64,000 bases of DNA from Spirodela intermedia (taxonomy: Eukaryota > Streptophyta > Magnoliopsida > Alismatales > Araceae), in the NCBI GenBank assembly GCA_902729315.2, contig LR746265.1, positions 4,506,892-4,570,891 on the forward strand, read 5' to 3'. The translations under genes were made by a program, and so were the position numbers. Shown here piece after piece: positions 21,131 through 32,700 of the stretch. Position 1 is the first letter of the stretch, and each line of letters begins with the position of its first letter. The notes under the pieces were generated by a model that searched no databases, had not been told where the DNA came from, and was given only the letters and a program-made list of their open reading frames with translations.

Positions 21131-22546
21131 TCACCGGCGAGGAACTTGTGTGGGGGGCCTCACGTCAAGGACGTCCACGGAGCTGCTCGCCGGAGCCTTC
21201 TTGATGCCCATCTCCGTCATCACCCTCCTCACCCTCTCGACCTCGTCCCAACTCCCGATTCTGGCATGCGCGTTGGAGACCTCCACGGAGAGCTCCGCCC
21301 GCTCGAGCTCGGCATGGAGGTCGGCGTCGTTATAGCCGGAGGAATCCTCGTCGGCCGCTAACAGAGCGCGGAGCAAGGAGCCGCGGACGACCTGGTTGGG
21401 GACGAGCGGCATGGAATCCACGAGCCGCTGGGCTTCTTCCGACAAGCCGGCGCGGCCCAGAAGGTCGACGACGGCGCCATAGTGCTCCAGTCTGGGCACC
21501 ACGCCGTGGGCGGAGGCCATTTCCTTGAAAAGCTCGAGCCCCTCCTCGACCAGGCCTGAATGGCTGCACGCGTGCAGCAGACTGGTGAAGGTCACGGCGT
21601 CCGGCTTCAGCCCCTCCCTCGCCACCATCCTCTCAAACAGGCGGAGCGCCTCCGCCCCCCGGCCGTGCTCCGCCAGCCCGCCGATCATCGCCGTCCAAGC
21701 GGAGACGTCCCTCGTCTGCATCGTCTCGAACACCTTCTTGCCGTCGTCGAGGCTACCGCACTTGGTGTACATGCGGAGGAGGCTGGAGCCCACCTCGACG
21801 GGCCAGGGGCTCGCGCGGCGGCGGGTCATGAAGCCGTGCACGGTCTTCCCGTTCAGCAAGGAGCCCGAGGCGGCGCAGCACAGCAACACCGCCACGAGTG
21901 TGTCGTCGTTGATCTCGACGTTGTCCCTGGCCATCCACCAGAAGAGGAAAACGCCGCCCGCAGGGTTCTCCGACATCTTCCCGTAGGCGGAGATGATGGC
22001 GTTCCAGGTGACGACTCCCCTATCGGGCATTTCGTCGAACACCTGCGTGGCCGAGTCGATGCGCCGCACGGTGGCGTACATATGCAGGAGCGAGGTCTGG
22101 ACGTGAATATCCTTCCCGAACCCGTGCTTCAGCAGTAACCCGTGGTGCTGCTCTCCCTCGCCGGGAGAGTCGCCGGGCGGCGGCGAACGCGCGCAGGCCC
22201 GGAGGAGGAAGGGGAAGGAGAACTTGTCCGGGTAGATGCCACGCTCAAGCATGCGGCGGAAGAGACGAACGGCCTCCAACGGCGTTGGGCCGCCGGAGTG
22301 GCCGCGGATCATGGCGTTGAAGGCGAAGGCGGTCGGGTCCTCTGCATGGCGGAAGAGAACCCCGGCGAGCTCAAGGCCGCCCGCGACGGCGGAGGTGGCG
22401 CAGAAAGCGATCGCGCGGGCGACGACGAAGCGATCCCACCACAGGCCCGCCGTCACGACGCGGGCGAGTATCCGGAGAAACCCCGGCATTCCGGTGCAGG
22501 CGGCCATGGCTGCCACCATCCGGTCCCTCGTCCTGCCTCCCGCCAT
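21131..22546 (-). CDS. PLS-class pentatricopeptide repeat protein, intronless
   Basis: This is an organelle RNA-binding protein of 471 residues in one exon. The ATG at 22546 (MAGGRTRDRM) is the first true ATG of the frame. Motifs alternate in the PLS pattern, for example AFNAMIRGHSGGPTPLEAVR, VVTWNAIISAYGKMSENPAG and VSAWTAMIGGLAEHGRGAEA. The HGVVPRLEHYGAVVDLLGRA signature and an E-type region (NQVVRGSLLRALLA...) follow. No DYW triplet or deaminase signature is present at the C-terminus, which ends in a short proline- and arginine-rich tail. The N-terminus is short for a clear transit peptide, so targeting is unsure. PLS/E proteins usually specify C-to-U editing sites and recruit a DYW protein in trans. 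The target is unknown. Confidence 0.9.
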   Translation of the reverse strand: MAGGRTRDRMVAAMAACTGMPGFLRILARVVTAGLWWDRFVVARAIAFCATSAVAGGLELAGVLFRHAEDPTAFAFNAMIRGHSGGPTPLEAVRLFRRMLERGIYPDKFSFPFLLRACARSPPPGDSPGEGEQHHGLLLKHGFGKDIHVQTSLLHMYATVRRIDSATQVFDEMPDRGVVTWNAIISAYGKMSENPAGGVFLFWWMARDNVEINDDTLVAVLLCCAASGSLLNGKTVHGFMTRRRASPWPVEVGSSLLRMYTKCGSLDDGKKVFETMQTRDVSAWTAMIGGLAEHGRGAEALRLFERMVAREGLKPDAVTFTSLLHACSHSGLVEEGLELFKEMASAHGVVPRLEHYGAVVDLLGRAGLSEEAQRLVDSMPLVPNQVVRGSLLRALLAADEDSSGYNDADLHAELERAELSVEVSNAHARIGSWDEVERVRRVMTEMGIKKAPASSSVDVLDVRPPTQVPRR

Positions 22547-23046
22547 CCTCCTGACCTCCACTGACGCTGTGGAAGGGAAACAGGAGAAGGCAGGTTTTCA
22601 GGAAGGGGGAATTTAGACCAGATGCTCGCAGACCCACCCTCTATCGTCGCTCTCCTCATTCGCACAGCACCCCACCGATATCCCAACATTACATGAATAG
22701 AACGACATGGGCTAGTAAAAAAATACATATTTATTCAGGGCAGATGGGTATCCGTTCGGGCTCAGAGACTATGTCCATGGCGAGCTCGCCAGCGCTGACC
22801 GTCGTGAAGTATGTAGACTGAGGCACTCTCTATCTCTCCTTGTCTCTCTGTAAGCGGAAAGGATGATATTTTGGATGCTTTAAGTGCCATTATTTTATTT
22901 GAGATGAAGAAAGACGAACCAGTGACACTCGTCGATCAAAACCAAATTTATGAACGTAGTTCCCGATTTGGTATGAAATCGGGGCGAAGAGAATGACTAT
23001 GGAGGAGGAGGCTATCGTCGTTTTATCGAATTAGTGTAACAATGGT
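22547..23046. other. Intergenic region upstream of the second PPR gene
   Basis: About 500 bp holding the PPR promoter and the 3' flank of CDSP32. No gene or strong motif seen. Confidence 0.5.
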
Positions 23047-23994
23047 TCAGGTGATGCGGACGCCTTGGTATCTGAGGATCTCGCCGACGAGCTCCCCTTT
23101 GCCGGAGCCCACGTACCTCCCGGAGATCTCCCCGTCGCGGATAAAGAGGAAGGTGGGCACCTCCACCACGTCCATGTCCTTGAGGAACTGCATGCAGCTT
23201 TCGTTCTCGTCGCCGTTCATGCGGGCGAAGACAACGGCGTCCGCCATGGAGCGGGAGAGCTTGAGCACCGTCGGGTACACCTTCACGCAGGGTCCGCAGT
23301 GCTTCAAGCCCACGTCCAGCACCAGCATCTTCCCATCGGCCTTGCTCCGGGCAATCAGAGCCTCCACCTCCTCTCGGTTGTGCAGCTGCTCCACCAGGGA
23401 GTGGTTGTCGCCGTAGTAGAGCACGTCCCCCATCAGCTGGTCTGGCCCGATGCCCTCCTCCTCGTGCACCTTCTCCATGGCCTTGTAGAAGGTGAAGTGT
23501 GGGACCTTCTCGACGCCCTCCCGTCGGCAAAGCTCCCGGGTCACGTCGGACTCGTCCCCCATCACGAGGATAAACACCACGTCGCCGCACTTGCGGCTGA
23601 GCTCCACCATGGCCGGGTAGATCTGCCGGCTCTGGGGGCTGTGGATGGCAGCGAACTCCACGACCACAAGCTTGTTCTTGGCCGCCCGCAGCGCCGCCTC
23701 GAACTCCTCTATGGTGTGAACCTTCTGCACCCGTTCGTCGTTCTTCACGCTACTGGCGTTGCTGGCGGCGGGGGTCGCCGCCCTCGGAGGAGAGCACAGG
23801 TTCAGGCGCCGGTGACCATCCCGGAGCCTGTGGGGCAGATTTCTGACCCTGCAACCGGCGAACCAGAAGGCAGGAGAGGCGGAGGAAGAAGCCACCAGTG
23901 GTGGAATCCCCGACTTGGATGGGGAAGAAGAAGAAGAAGAAGAAGAAGAAGAAGAAGGCGGTGGTCTAAATAAGAAGCTGGAAACAGCAGCCAT
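23047..23994 (-). CDS. CDSP32: CDSP32-type double-thioredoxin protein, chloroplastic
   Basis: This is a plastid stromal thioredoxin-like protein of 315 residues that in other plants reduces peroxiredoxin and methionine sulfoxide reductase during drought and oxidative stress. It has one exon. The ATG at 23994 opens a serine-rich transit peptide containing a run of about twelve Ser coded by a GAA-type microsatellite. Two thioredoxin domains follow. The first (about residues 90-200) lacks a CxxC and has HSPQS at the corresponding place. The second (about 205-315) has the CGPC redox site at Cys233 and Cys236 (in LKHCGPCVK), a cis-Pro in VEVPTFLF, and ends in RYQGVRIT. This one-active, one-degenerate layout is the hallmark of CDSP32. 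The gene is divergent from SMT2. Confidence 0.93.
   Translation of the reverse strand: MAAVSSFLFRPPPSSSSSSSSSSSPSKSGIPPLVASSSASPAFWFAGCRVRNLPHRLRDGHRRLNLCSPPRAATPAASNASSVKNDERVQKVHTIEEFEAALRAAKNKLVVVEFAAIHSPQSRQIYPAMVELSRKCGDVVFILVMGDESDVTRELCRREGVEKVPHFTFYKAMEKVHEEEGIGPDQLMGDVLYYGDNHSLVEQLHNREEVEALIARSKADGKMLVLDVGLKHCGPCVKVYPTVLKLSRSMADAVVFARMNGDENESCMQFLKDMDVVEVPTFLFIRDGEISGRYVGSGKGELVGEILRYQGVRIT
23928..23957. repeat. (GAA)n microsatellite coding poly-serine in CDSP32
   Basis: About ten GAA units on the plus strand read as TTC/TCT on the coding strand; in the used frame they give a run of serine within the transit peptide. Length changes by whole units would not disturb the frame. Confidence 0.9.
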
Positions 23995-24897
23995 TCCGTC
24001 GGCCGGCCGAGGGGGCGTACGGCGCTGAGCTGCGGCAGGTGCCAAGAGGAGGAACTCCTCCTCCTCCTGCTGCTCAGTGAGACGGTGGCTCAGCCGTGGC
24101 CGAATGGGCGAGGGGAGATCGGGGAAGAAATCAGCGACTTGCCCGGTCGCCACCGGATTTCATATCCACTCGTTATCCTGTGGCTCTCGTCTCTCCCCAT
24201 CGCCGTCCGCAGTGGCGGCGGCCTGATTTTTCTACCCTTAAAGATATTTTTACACCCTACCCCTTTTGGGCCTTGAGCTTCCGGCCCAATAATCCCCAAG
24301 GCAGACCCATTTCAAGGCCGGATAACGCGCACCTCCGATGGCCGTTTTCTGACCGTCCATCTCACCCCTGTCCGACACGTGGTCTGTTTAATAATCTGTT
24401 TTAGATCCTGATAACGTAGTGGAAAGCAAATATTAATCCCTAAATCTTTATTTGCTTGATCGGCCTTTAACTCGAATCGGACGGCCAGCAGGTCAGCTCA
24501 CGGTGTTGGATCCGCTGCGGAGTAATTCGCAACCGATAAAGCGAGGGGAATCTTTCGGATAGGAGGATCCGATTCATAGGGCCCCACCAGCAAGTCGGGG
24601 TGAGGGATGACGAGATCTGAGGACAACCATCGCCGCCCCCATCCCCGTCAATAAAACCATTGTTTTATCGTAGTCATTCCACCTCCTTCGCTCTCCCCAC
24701 TCTCTCTCTCGTCCTTTCAACATATCCGCCGGCGCCGCCCCCAATCTCGCTTCCCTAGGGCTTTCTGATCGACAGGATCTCCGGCCGGTCTGCTGGTACT
24801 GCTGGTGGTGGTGGTGGTGGTGGTTCTTCTTCTTCTCCTTCTCCTCCTCATTTCCTTCGGGAAGCTTGGGGAAAGTGCATCCCAGGGGAGTGGCAGG
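23995..24897. other. Divergent intergenic region between CDSP32 and SMT2
   Basis: About 900 bp presumed to contain both promoters. A TGGGCC and a GGCCCA element lie near 24266-24290, on the CDSP32 side. A GGT-rich repeat at about 24803-24834 and a CTT-rich tract lie in the likely 5' UTR of SMT2. The frame of SMT2 is open here but has only GTG codons, no ATG, before 24898. Confidence 0.5.
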
Positions 24898-25989
24898 ATG
24901 GAGACGGGGGCGTTGGTATGCACGGCGGCGTTGATCGGGCTGGGGCTGTACTGGTTTGTGTGGGTTATGGGATCGGCGGAGCAGAAGGGGAAGCGAGCGG
25001 TGGAGCTGAAGATGGGATCCATCTCCCGTGACAAGGTCCAGGACAAGTACAAGCAGTACTGGTCCTTCTTCCGTCGTCCCAACGAGATCAGCGAATCCGC
25101 CGAGAAGGAGAAGGTCCCCGCGTTCGTGGACACCTTCTACAACCTCGTCACAGATATCTACGAATGGGGGTGGGGGCAATCCTTCCACTTCTCCCCCTCC
25201 CTCGCCGGGCGCTCCCACCTGGAGGCCACCCGTATTCACGAGGAGCGCGCCTCCGACCTCATCGGCGCCCGCCCCGGCCACCGCATCCTCGACGTCGGCT
25301 GCGGCGTCGGGGGTCCGATGCGCGCCATCGCCGCGCACTCCCGCTCCAATGTCGTCGGCATCACCATCAACGAGTACCAGGTCAGCCGCGCCCGCGCGCA
25401 CAACTGCAAGGCTGGCCTGGACTCCCTCTGCGAGGTCGTCTGCGGCAACTTCCTCCAGATGCCGTTCCCGGACTCCAGCTTCGACGGCGCCTACTCGATC
25501 GAGGCCACCTGCCACGCCCCGAAGCTGGAGGACGTCTACGGCGAGATCTACCGGGTGCTCAAGCCCGGGGGGCTCTACGTCTCCTATGAGTGGGTCACGA
25601 CGCCGCTCTACCGGCCGGAGGATCCGGAGCAGGTGGAGGTCATTCAGGGGATCGAGCGAGGGGACGCCCTCCCCGGTCTGCGGCGGCAGGACGAGATTGC
25701 TCAGATCGCGAAGAAGGTGGGCTTCGAGGTGGTGCGGGAGGAAGATCTGGCGCGGCCCCCGGCGGGGCCCTGGTGGGCGCGCCTGAAGATGGGGCGCCTC
25801 GCGTACTGGCGCAACCACTTGGTTATCAAGGCCCTCTCATTCCTCGGGATCGCGCCCAAGGGGGTGGCCGACGTTCACGAGATGCTCTTCCTCACCGCCG
25901 CCCACCTCAGCCGCGGCGGCGAGACCGGCATCTTCACCCCGATGCACATGATACTCTGCCGGAAGCCTCTCGACAACGCCGCCGCCTAA
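24898..25989 (+). CDS. SMT2: 24-methylenesterol C-methyltransferase 2 (SMT2-type)
   Basis: This enzyme adds the second methyl group at C-24 of plant sterols, using S-adenosylmethionine and 24-methylenelophenol, and so sets the ratio of sitosterol to campesterol. It has 363 residues in one exon, as in SMT2 genes elsewhere (about 360). An N-terminal hydrophobic segment (about residues 5-25) anchors it in the ER membrane. The sterol-binding motif YEWGWGQSFHFSP is at 88-100 and the SAM-binding motif LDVGCGVGGPMRAIA at 131-145. Further family blocks are SIEATCHAPKLEDVYGEIYRVLKPGG and YEWVTTPLYRP. The N-terminal anchor and the WARLKMGRLAYWRNH block favour SMT2/3 over SMT1. Codons are almost entirely G/C at the third base. 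Confidence 0.95.
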   Translation: METGALVCTAALIGLGLYWFVWVMGSAEQKGKRAVELKMGSISRDKVQDKYKQYWSFFRRPNEISESAEKEKVPAFVDTFYNLVTDIYEWGWGQSFHFSPSLAGRSHLEATRIHEERASDLIGARPGHRILDVGCGVGGPMRAIAAHSRSNVVGITINEYQVSRARAHNCKAGLDSLCEVVCGNFLQMPFPDSSFDGAYSIEATCHAPKLEDVYGEIYRVLKPGGLYVSYEWVTTPLYRPEDPEQVEVIQGIERGDALPGLRRQDEIAQIAKKVGFEVVREEDLARPPAGPWWARLKMGRLAYWRNHLVIKALSFLGIAPKGVADVHEMLFLTAAHLSRGGETGIFTPMHMILCRKPLDNAAA

Positions 25990-27432
25990 GTGAGCACCTT
26001 CTCCCATCGGAGGTTACCGACCGTTGGGGGCTCCTCGTCTTCGCTTGCTCTTATTTTTTTTCTTGATCTCTTCTCTAGGATTTGTTTCATGTTGCTTGGT
26101 CAATTCTCTCTCTCTCTCTCCCCCCTCCGCCCCGGGCCACCCTCCACTAGTAGGAACCGCGCCGCGGGGGGTTTTCAATTCCGTGTTCATCTGCTTTCCC
26201 GAGAGTTAAATGGAAGAAATCTGACAGTTACAAAGACCCCCGCCTCTTCCCGCTCCTACCCGACGGGACGACCGCTAGGGTTAGGGTTTCCAACCCTTCC
26301 CGGTGATGCCGCCGGCGACCCCGCTCCACCCTTCGAAAGTGTAGGCCTCCCGTGACGGTCCCTCCACATGGTTCTAGTAAACACACATGGGAGGCGGCGA
26401 CGTGTCCGCTACCGCCTGTATCCGCTGTCACGGTGCTGCCCCCCTGTGGCCGCCCTGGCGCGGCCGGGCTTGGCGCCGCGCTGGCAGGGACGAAGCGCCG
26501 CGCTGTAATCTTCTTCGCTCCTCACCTGAAATCTTATATTTCTTTAACTAACCCCGCCCCCGCCGCCTCTACCGCCGGCGGGCTGCCAGGAGGAGGAGGC
26601 CTTTTGAATGTGTCAGTACTCGCTTGCCATTTGCGTGATGGACGGTTTCAAGGCCTTGTCTCTTCCCGCGCCGCTCACATGCGCAGTCTGGCCGTGGTGC
26701 CCCACCACCACCACCACCACCACCACCGCCGCTGCCGCGGCCGCTGGCCATGGCCGGGGAAAAGCCTGGGCTCCCCCTCCGTTTTATATTCGAGCACGTG
26801 GGGGAAAACGGACGGAATGTGGCTTCGGGGACAGCTGTGCCCCGGTCCCTTCCTCCTCCTCCAGGGCGGCCGCGCCAACATTCTCCGATACCTAGAAAAC
26901 AAAGCATGCAGATGAATGAATTCCGAGCGATGTTGACAACGAGGTCGGGAACGCACAGCAGACACCTTCCCCTTCCTCGTACAAGCTGGAGGCGCTCTCA
27001 CTGCACCTCTCCTTCCCCTCTGCCAATACCAGGAGGCAGGAGAGAAGGGGTGGGGATGGGAATCTCGTTGAGCATCAGTCAATATCTTCCTGTGCGACGA
27101 GTGGGTGGGAGAATCGACTTTTTCCCACTACCGACGAGCTCGATGCGTAGATCACGGAGTGTATTGGCTTTACCTCTGACCTACCATTCGGCTGCCGCGC
27201 TTTGGTGAGGATTTCGCCAAGTGTTTGATCTCCACGATCGACGATCTCGCCATGTGTTTGATCTATCGAGTGCATGCGGAGGAGCTCGCTCTCAAGCGTC
27301 ACCGACGCGCAGGACCGATGAAAAGCTCTCAGTGGGGGGCGCACGTCTCCTCCCACTGTCCTGGCCTCCTCTGCTTTGCCCTCCATAGCATCTTCTGCTG
27401 AGTGAGAGAGAGGGGAGGGGGTGTGGGGGAAG
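25990..27432. other. Intergenic region between SMT2 and the MFS transporter
   Basis: The SMT2 3' flank includes a CT repeat near 26104-26122. A (CAC)n tract lies at about 26700-26729. Several long overlapping frames in the GC-rich part (26350-27200) have no recognisable product. The last 100 bases are probably the 5' UTR of the MFS gene. Confidence 0.5.
26700..26729. repeat. (CAC)n trinucleotide repeat
   Basis: About ten CAC units in intergenic DNA. Confidence 0.85.
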
Positions 27433-29729
27433 ATGGAGGAGCTTGCTAGGCTGTACGGCCTCTTCGTCTGCGTCTTCCTGTACAATTTCTCTGCATATAT
27501 GGTCTCCCCGGTCATCACCGACGTCACGATGGCGGCGATCTGTCCCGGCAGAGATCGCTGTAGCCTAGCGATCCTCCTTCGCGGTCTCCAGCAGGCTGTA
27601 AGCTTCTCTGCTCTGCGCCGCAATTTCTTCTCACTCCGCGTCGTCTACCCCAACCTTCGTCCTCCTCCGCTCGATCCATTACTGGTACGGACTGAGAAGT
27701 TAACCTTTAGTAGCGTAGACACAAGGTCTGGCTGCAATAGGCTGCGGCTTTGCGATCGGACAGACTTAGCTCCTTCCAGGCTTTCTCGGTTCGATTTGAA
27801 GGAGATCAACAGCGTGATCAGAGAATGTTCAAACGAAAGGGAATTACGATCAGCAGTCTACGACAAACCTGTCTCAGAGAAGCCGCCTATCGACACTCCC
27901 GAACAGATTTGTGCATTAGATCGCTGGAGTTGCCACTCTTGCCGCTAGATTCCAGAAAGGACCCTGCAGCTGTTGATGATATTTGACCATTCACCTCTGC
28001 AGATCACAGGAATGGGAACCCTCCTGGTGACCCCCTGTATGGGGAGTCTGTCTGACAGGTACGGCAGGAAGGCACTCCTCGCTGTTCCCATGGCACTGGC
28101 CGCGGTTCCACCAGGTAACGCCACCGATCTTGCTCATCTTCTTGGACCTCTGCCAGCGATCTTACCATTAGACCGAACGGAGGACAGAGAGTCTCCTGGC
28201 GTAGACAGCTAGCGGCGATCGTTCTCCAGCCGCTCTTACTAGTCGAAGGCCGGCGGAGCGGCGGCGAACCTGAGCACGCCGGCCGATGAAGCTTTTTCCT
28301 CCGTTGCCCCCCGCCGGAGAGCAGAGCTCTCGGCGCCGTGGCCGGGAGATAAGGTGTCAGGTCGGAGAAAAGCCAGCAAAACGACTCCGCCCCAACAGAC
28401 TGACACCCCAGGCGAGGCCTCCCGTCCTCACCGAGCCCGGCCCCACCAAAATATCCACCCCCCAAAGTAGACGACCCGAACTTATTTCGGGCCGGGCCAA
28501 ATCGGGCCTCGGGCTGTCCCGGCCCGGTGGTGGGTTTCGGTGGGTCCCCTCATCTCTAAATGTATATTATTTACTCGACATTTCACTTTTTCTCGGAAAA
28601 TTCTCTCTCTTAGCTCGCTGAAAAATATACCATTTTTCTTTAAAAGATGCGGAATTAATCAGTTAAGATGCCCGGCATTCCACTTGGAAATCTCCTATTT
28701 TTTAAAAATATCCGCAGAATTCTGGGTTTTCTTTACTCCGCGCCGATCATTCATGCGATGAACAGTGTGTATAGAAATCTAACGCTCTCTGATCGATCGG
28801 GTCACTGCCTGCAATGTTCGTCGACGGAATATGGGATGATCATTCCTCGGTGTCGGGTATCATTGGCATACGGTTTTGTGATCTCGTCTCTTTCTTCCTC
28901 TGTTGGGTTGCAGCGATTCTTTCCTGCAACAGGACGCAAGCCTTCTTCTACGTCTACTACGTAGTGAATATCTTCACCGGCGTAATCTGCGATGGCAGCT
29001 TGCAGTGCCTGCCCATTGCCTACGTGGTGAGTTGGAGTCTCCTGGTGTTCCAGCAGTGCAAGCCGATGACACAGCATGAATCAGAAGCAGGAAATTCCTT
29101 TCCCGAATCTGACGAAATCTGTTGTCTCAGACCAGTCGAACGTCCAATGCAGGCGGACGAGGTCGGCGAGCGACGGCGGGCCTCCGCCATCGGAATGCTC
29201 TCCGGAGTCGCCATGGTGGGATTCGTCGCCGGAATCCTGACGTCCCGCTTCCTCTCTACGACAGTCACATTCCGCGTCGGTACCCCCTCCCCCCCCCCCA
29301 TTCCATTCTGGTTATCTTCTCATTCGCTGATTTTCTGAGCTTTGGTTTCACAAGGGTTCGCGTGATCGTTAGGTCGCCGCCACAATGGCAGTATTCGCGG
29401 CGTTGTACGCGCGGGTGTTGCTCGTGGAGTCTTGTAGACCCGGAGGCGCCAGCACCTCTGCTCAATCTTCTCAATCGATTCCGACATCCAGACTTTCCGG
29501 GCCCGAACCCGGGGGAGAACCGCCGCTTCTACCTTCCGTCAAAGCTCCTCTTTCGCTGCGCGATCTGACTACATCCTTCGGCTGGTCAGTTCTCACCGGC
29601 TTCTTTTTCCTGTTGTCATTACCCACAGTTTCTTGTGCTCTGTCAAGTAAAGATGCTTGCTGGAGTAGAAAATCGGAATTACTCAAGGAACGAATGTAGG
29701 CGAAATTCTCAATCCACTACAATTTCCTT

Positions 29730-29796
<67 letters not shown>

Positions 29797-32700
29797 CATG
29801 TATTATTTTTATTTTTCTTGTTTCCTGGTGAAGATGGTGCTCAGAAAATATCGAATTAAAACTAGTCTTGTCTTTATTAAGAATTCAAATGAAAATTATG
29901 TGAATTGACTAGGAGTATCTAGATTGAACAATGTGTGATTCTAAGATCTTGGAGAGTCACCGTCTCACGTTGACTTAAAACTAGGCTCTACTCTAATTTT
30001 TTGGATTTCTACGTCATTTTAAAGTCTCTTGAATTCGTCTGCAGTTTGACGTTTTCAAGAGCAGCAGTTGTTGCATTTCTAAGCAATCTTGGTGAGGGAG
30101 GACTTCAGGCTTCATTGCTGGTACGTTTTCCCCTTCCATAATCAAGAAACTTCAATCTCTCTCATCCATGATGGTGCGCATATGATTTTGAAGTTGTGGA
30201 AAATAATATATATGGATCCCAATTCAGTCTAAAATCACGAGTAATGTCTAATATTTTTTTCATAGCTGTCTGAGAAACATTGAATAGATGAAGCTGAAAC
30301 CTATAAATGTCTTCAAAGGATCTGTTTTGCTCTTCTCATCCTTCTTGAATGATTTTTGCTTTTTTTCTCTTTCAGAATTTCTTGAGGGGTAATAGTTTTG
30401 AATGTATATCCTTTTTTCATCATAGAACTCTTCAATGGCATCCGATCCTGTGAGATCTTTCTTTAACATCTCCTCATAGTTCTGTCCACTCTTCTACCGC
30501 CTTACCAAAGATCATTCTCCAGATGACAGTCGACGAAATTTATCTGACTTTTATCTACTATCTATTGAAATTATTGGCAGAAATTCTTTACTCTTGTATT
30601 CTAGGAGATAGTTCAACATCCAAAACTCAATGCCCCAAAAATCTGTTACGAATCCAGCATTTAAAGTCCAGCATATAAATTCCCATATCTTCTGTGTGTG
30701 ATTCAGTGGGTCCCTTTTTAATTTTTTTGGACCACAGTTTCCTTTATTGTCAATACTTATTTTCAGGGTTTCTTAGTAATAATACGTTATGGGAACTTTA
30801 GTAAAGACAAGTTTTCTAATATGTTGGAAACTTTCGATGGCAATGTTTGTCTCATGGATCAATCTTGAAAAGTTTAATCAAATACACACACACACGTGTG
30901 TGTGTGTGTGTGTAGGTAGATAGATAGAATATAAACACATGAACACATGCAAACTGTATCACTATCTTATTCTGCATTTAGTTTTAAACGGTTAAAAAAA
31001 AAGGAAATTATGAATTTTAGTAAGATATTAGTTACATCGTCATACCTTTTTTTCAACCGTGGTTAATCATCGTTTCTTTTATTGGAACAGTACTATCTTA
31101 AGGCACGGTTTAATTTCAGCAAAGACCAGTTTGCTGATATACTGTTGGTAGGTGGCATTGCTGGAGCTATCTCACAGGTATCTGAGAAAAGTTAAACTGC
31201 TATACTATCCTTGAATTCATAACTACTCTACAATCTCGTTGCAAATTCTCTATCTTGTGGTCATAAACAATCAAATCCCATCCAGTCTCTAGTTTTTAGT
31301 CGGAATTTTGTTTCATCTGGATGGACAAACTTTATCTGCTGGCTAAAAAACCTCATCCAACTAATTTTTTTTCACCAGCATTATGAGATCTGAGCTGCTC
31401 ATTCCCACGTCGGGCAATCCACTCCCACCTAGTCATCACAGAGTTTCATGTTATGCAGTTATTTCTGATGCCCTTACTGGTACCTACCGTTGGAGAGGAC
31501 AGATTGCTCAGCGTTGGATTATTGGCAAGCTTTATAAACGTATTTTTCTTCTCATATCCCGTTTGGCATTTTGTTCTTGAGATTTTTTTTCTTTCAGGCC
31601 TTGAAGCAATAAGATATTACCGTTATTGTTAGTGATCTACCATTTCTTACTGATGCAGATATTTCTATACAGCATAGCATGGGCCTCTTGGGTACTTTCT
31701 CTGACCTTTTACCATGTAAATTCTGTTTTTTCACAAAAATATACTTTAGGGTATATTTCTATCATAGAAACTGTTACCTGCATCTACGTTTCTGCCAGTA
31801 GTTTATCATTTCTTTCTGAAAGGAACTAGTTCCACGTTGACCCGTTAACATTATGTCCTTAAACCCTACAGGCGACGAGTTTTACTTTCCTATTCACGAG
31901 CATCTCTGTGTACCTATGAAAGATGCTCAACTATGTAGAAACCCATCGTCAAACCCTTTATAATGGGTACTTTCTACAAGCGCTGGTTGTGGCCTTTGTG
32001 TCAGTCTTGGGAAGGAAATAACCCTTGATGATATTTAACCAATCCCCATGTTTATTTGTACCCAATCTAGAGGCAGTTCTTTCCGTGTCATTTAATCATA
32101 GGCTGGATGTGATCGCCGATTGGGCATCCTCATGGGTAGATCCATCTCCTGGGGTTCTTCTCATTGAGGCCTTTAGCAATTTCATTTCTTTATTTTATAT
32201 TAATTTCGTTTATTTTATTTTTTATCATCTTATAAATCATATTAATATTTTTCAACTGACAGGTGCCTTATATGACATCTGTGGCAGTAGCCATGACCAT
32301 CCTCTGTCAACCCTGTGTGAGTCTCACTAGTGCTCGCTGTCATTCATTCACTTTTTGGAGACTCTCAGCGGTGCTGTCTCTAATTACAATAATATCATGT
32401 AGATTAGGACCATCGTCTCCAAGGAAGCTGAACCCAGTGAGCAGGTGATTTCATCATTCCCATCGATGTGATGCATATTTCCCACAATGTTCCACTCCCA
32501 TAGTAACCAAATAATTTGGAGTTTCAATGTGCTAATCATCAAGTAAAAATTCAATCAGGGCTATAACCAGCTATACTAATTGCATAGAAACTGCCATACC
32601 TAGAATTGAGATGAATTCAGCTCATTCTTCCACATAATACATGACAATATGCTGAACCATACCCACATCTTCTTCATGGAAAAGATGCACAGAACCAGAT

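Noticed and set aside
21560-22138. 192-residue frame antisense to the second PPR gene
   Set aside because: It is a product of GC3-rich coding sequence read on the other strand.
23065-23973. 302-residue frame antisense to CDSP32
   Set aside because: Histidine- and valine-rich shadow of the thioredoxin gene; no start context or family match.
24574-25818. 414-residue frame antisense to SMT2
   Set aside because: Shadow frame created by G/C third positions in SMT2; the sense strand has the complete enzyme.
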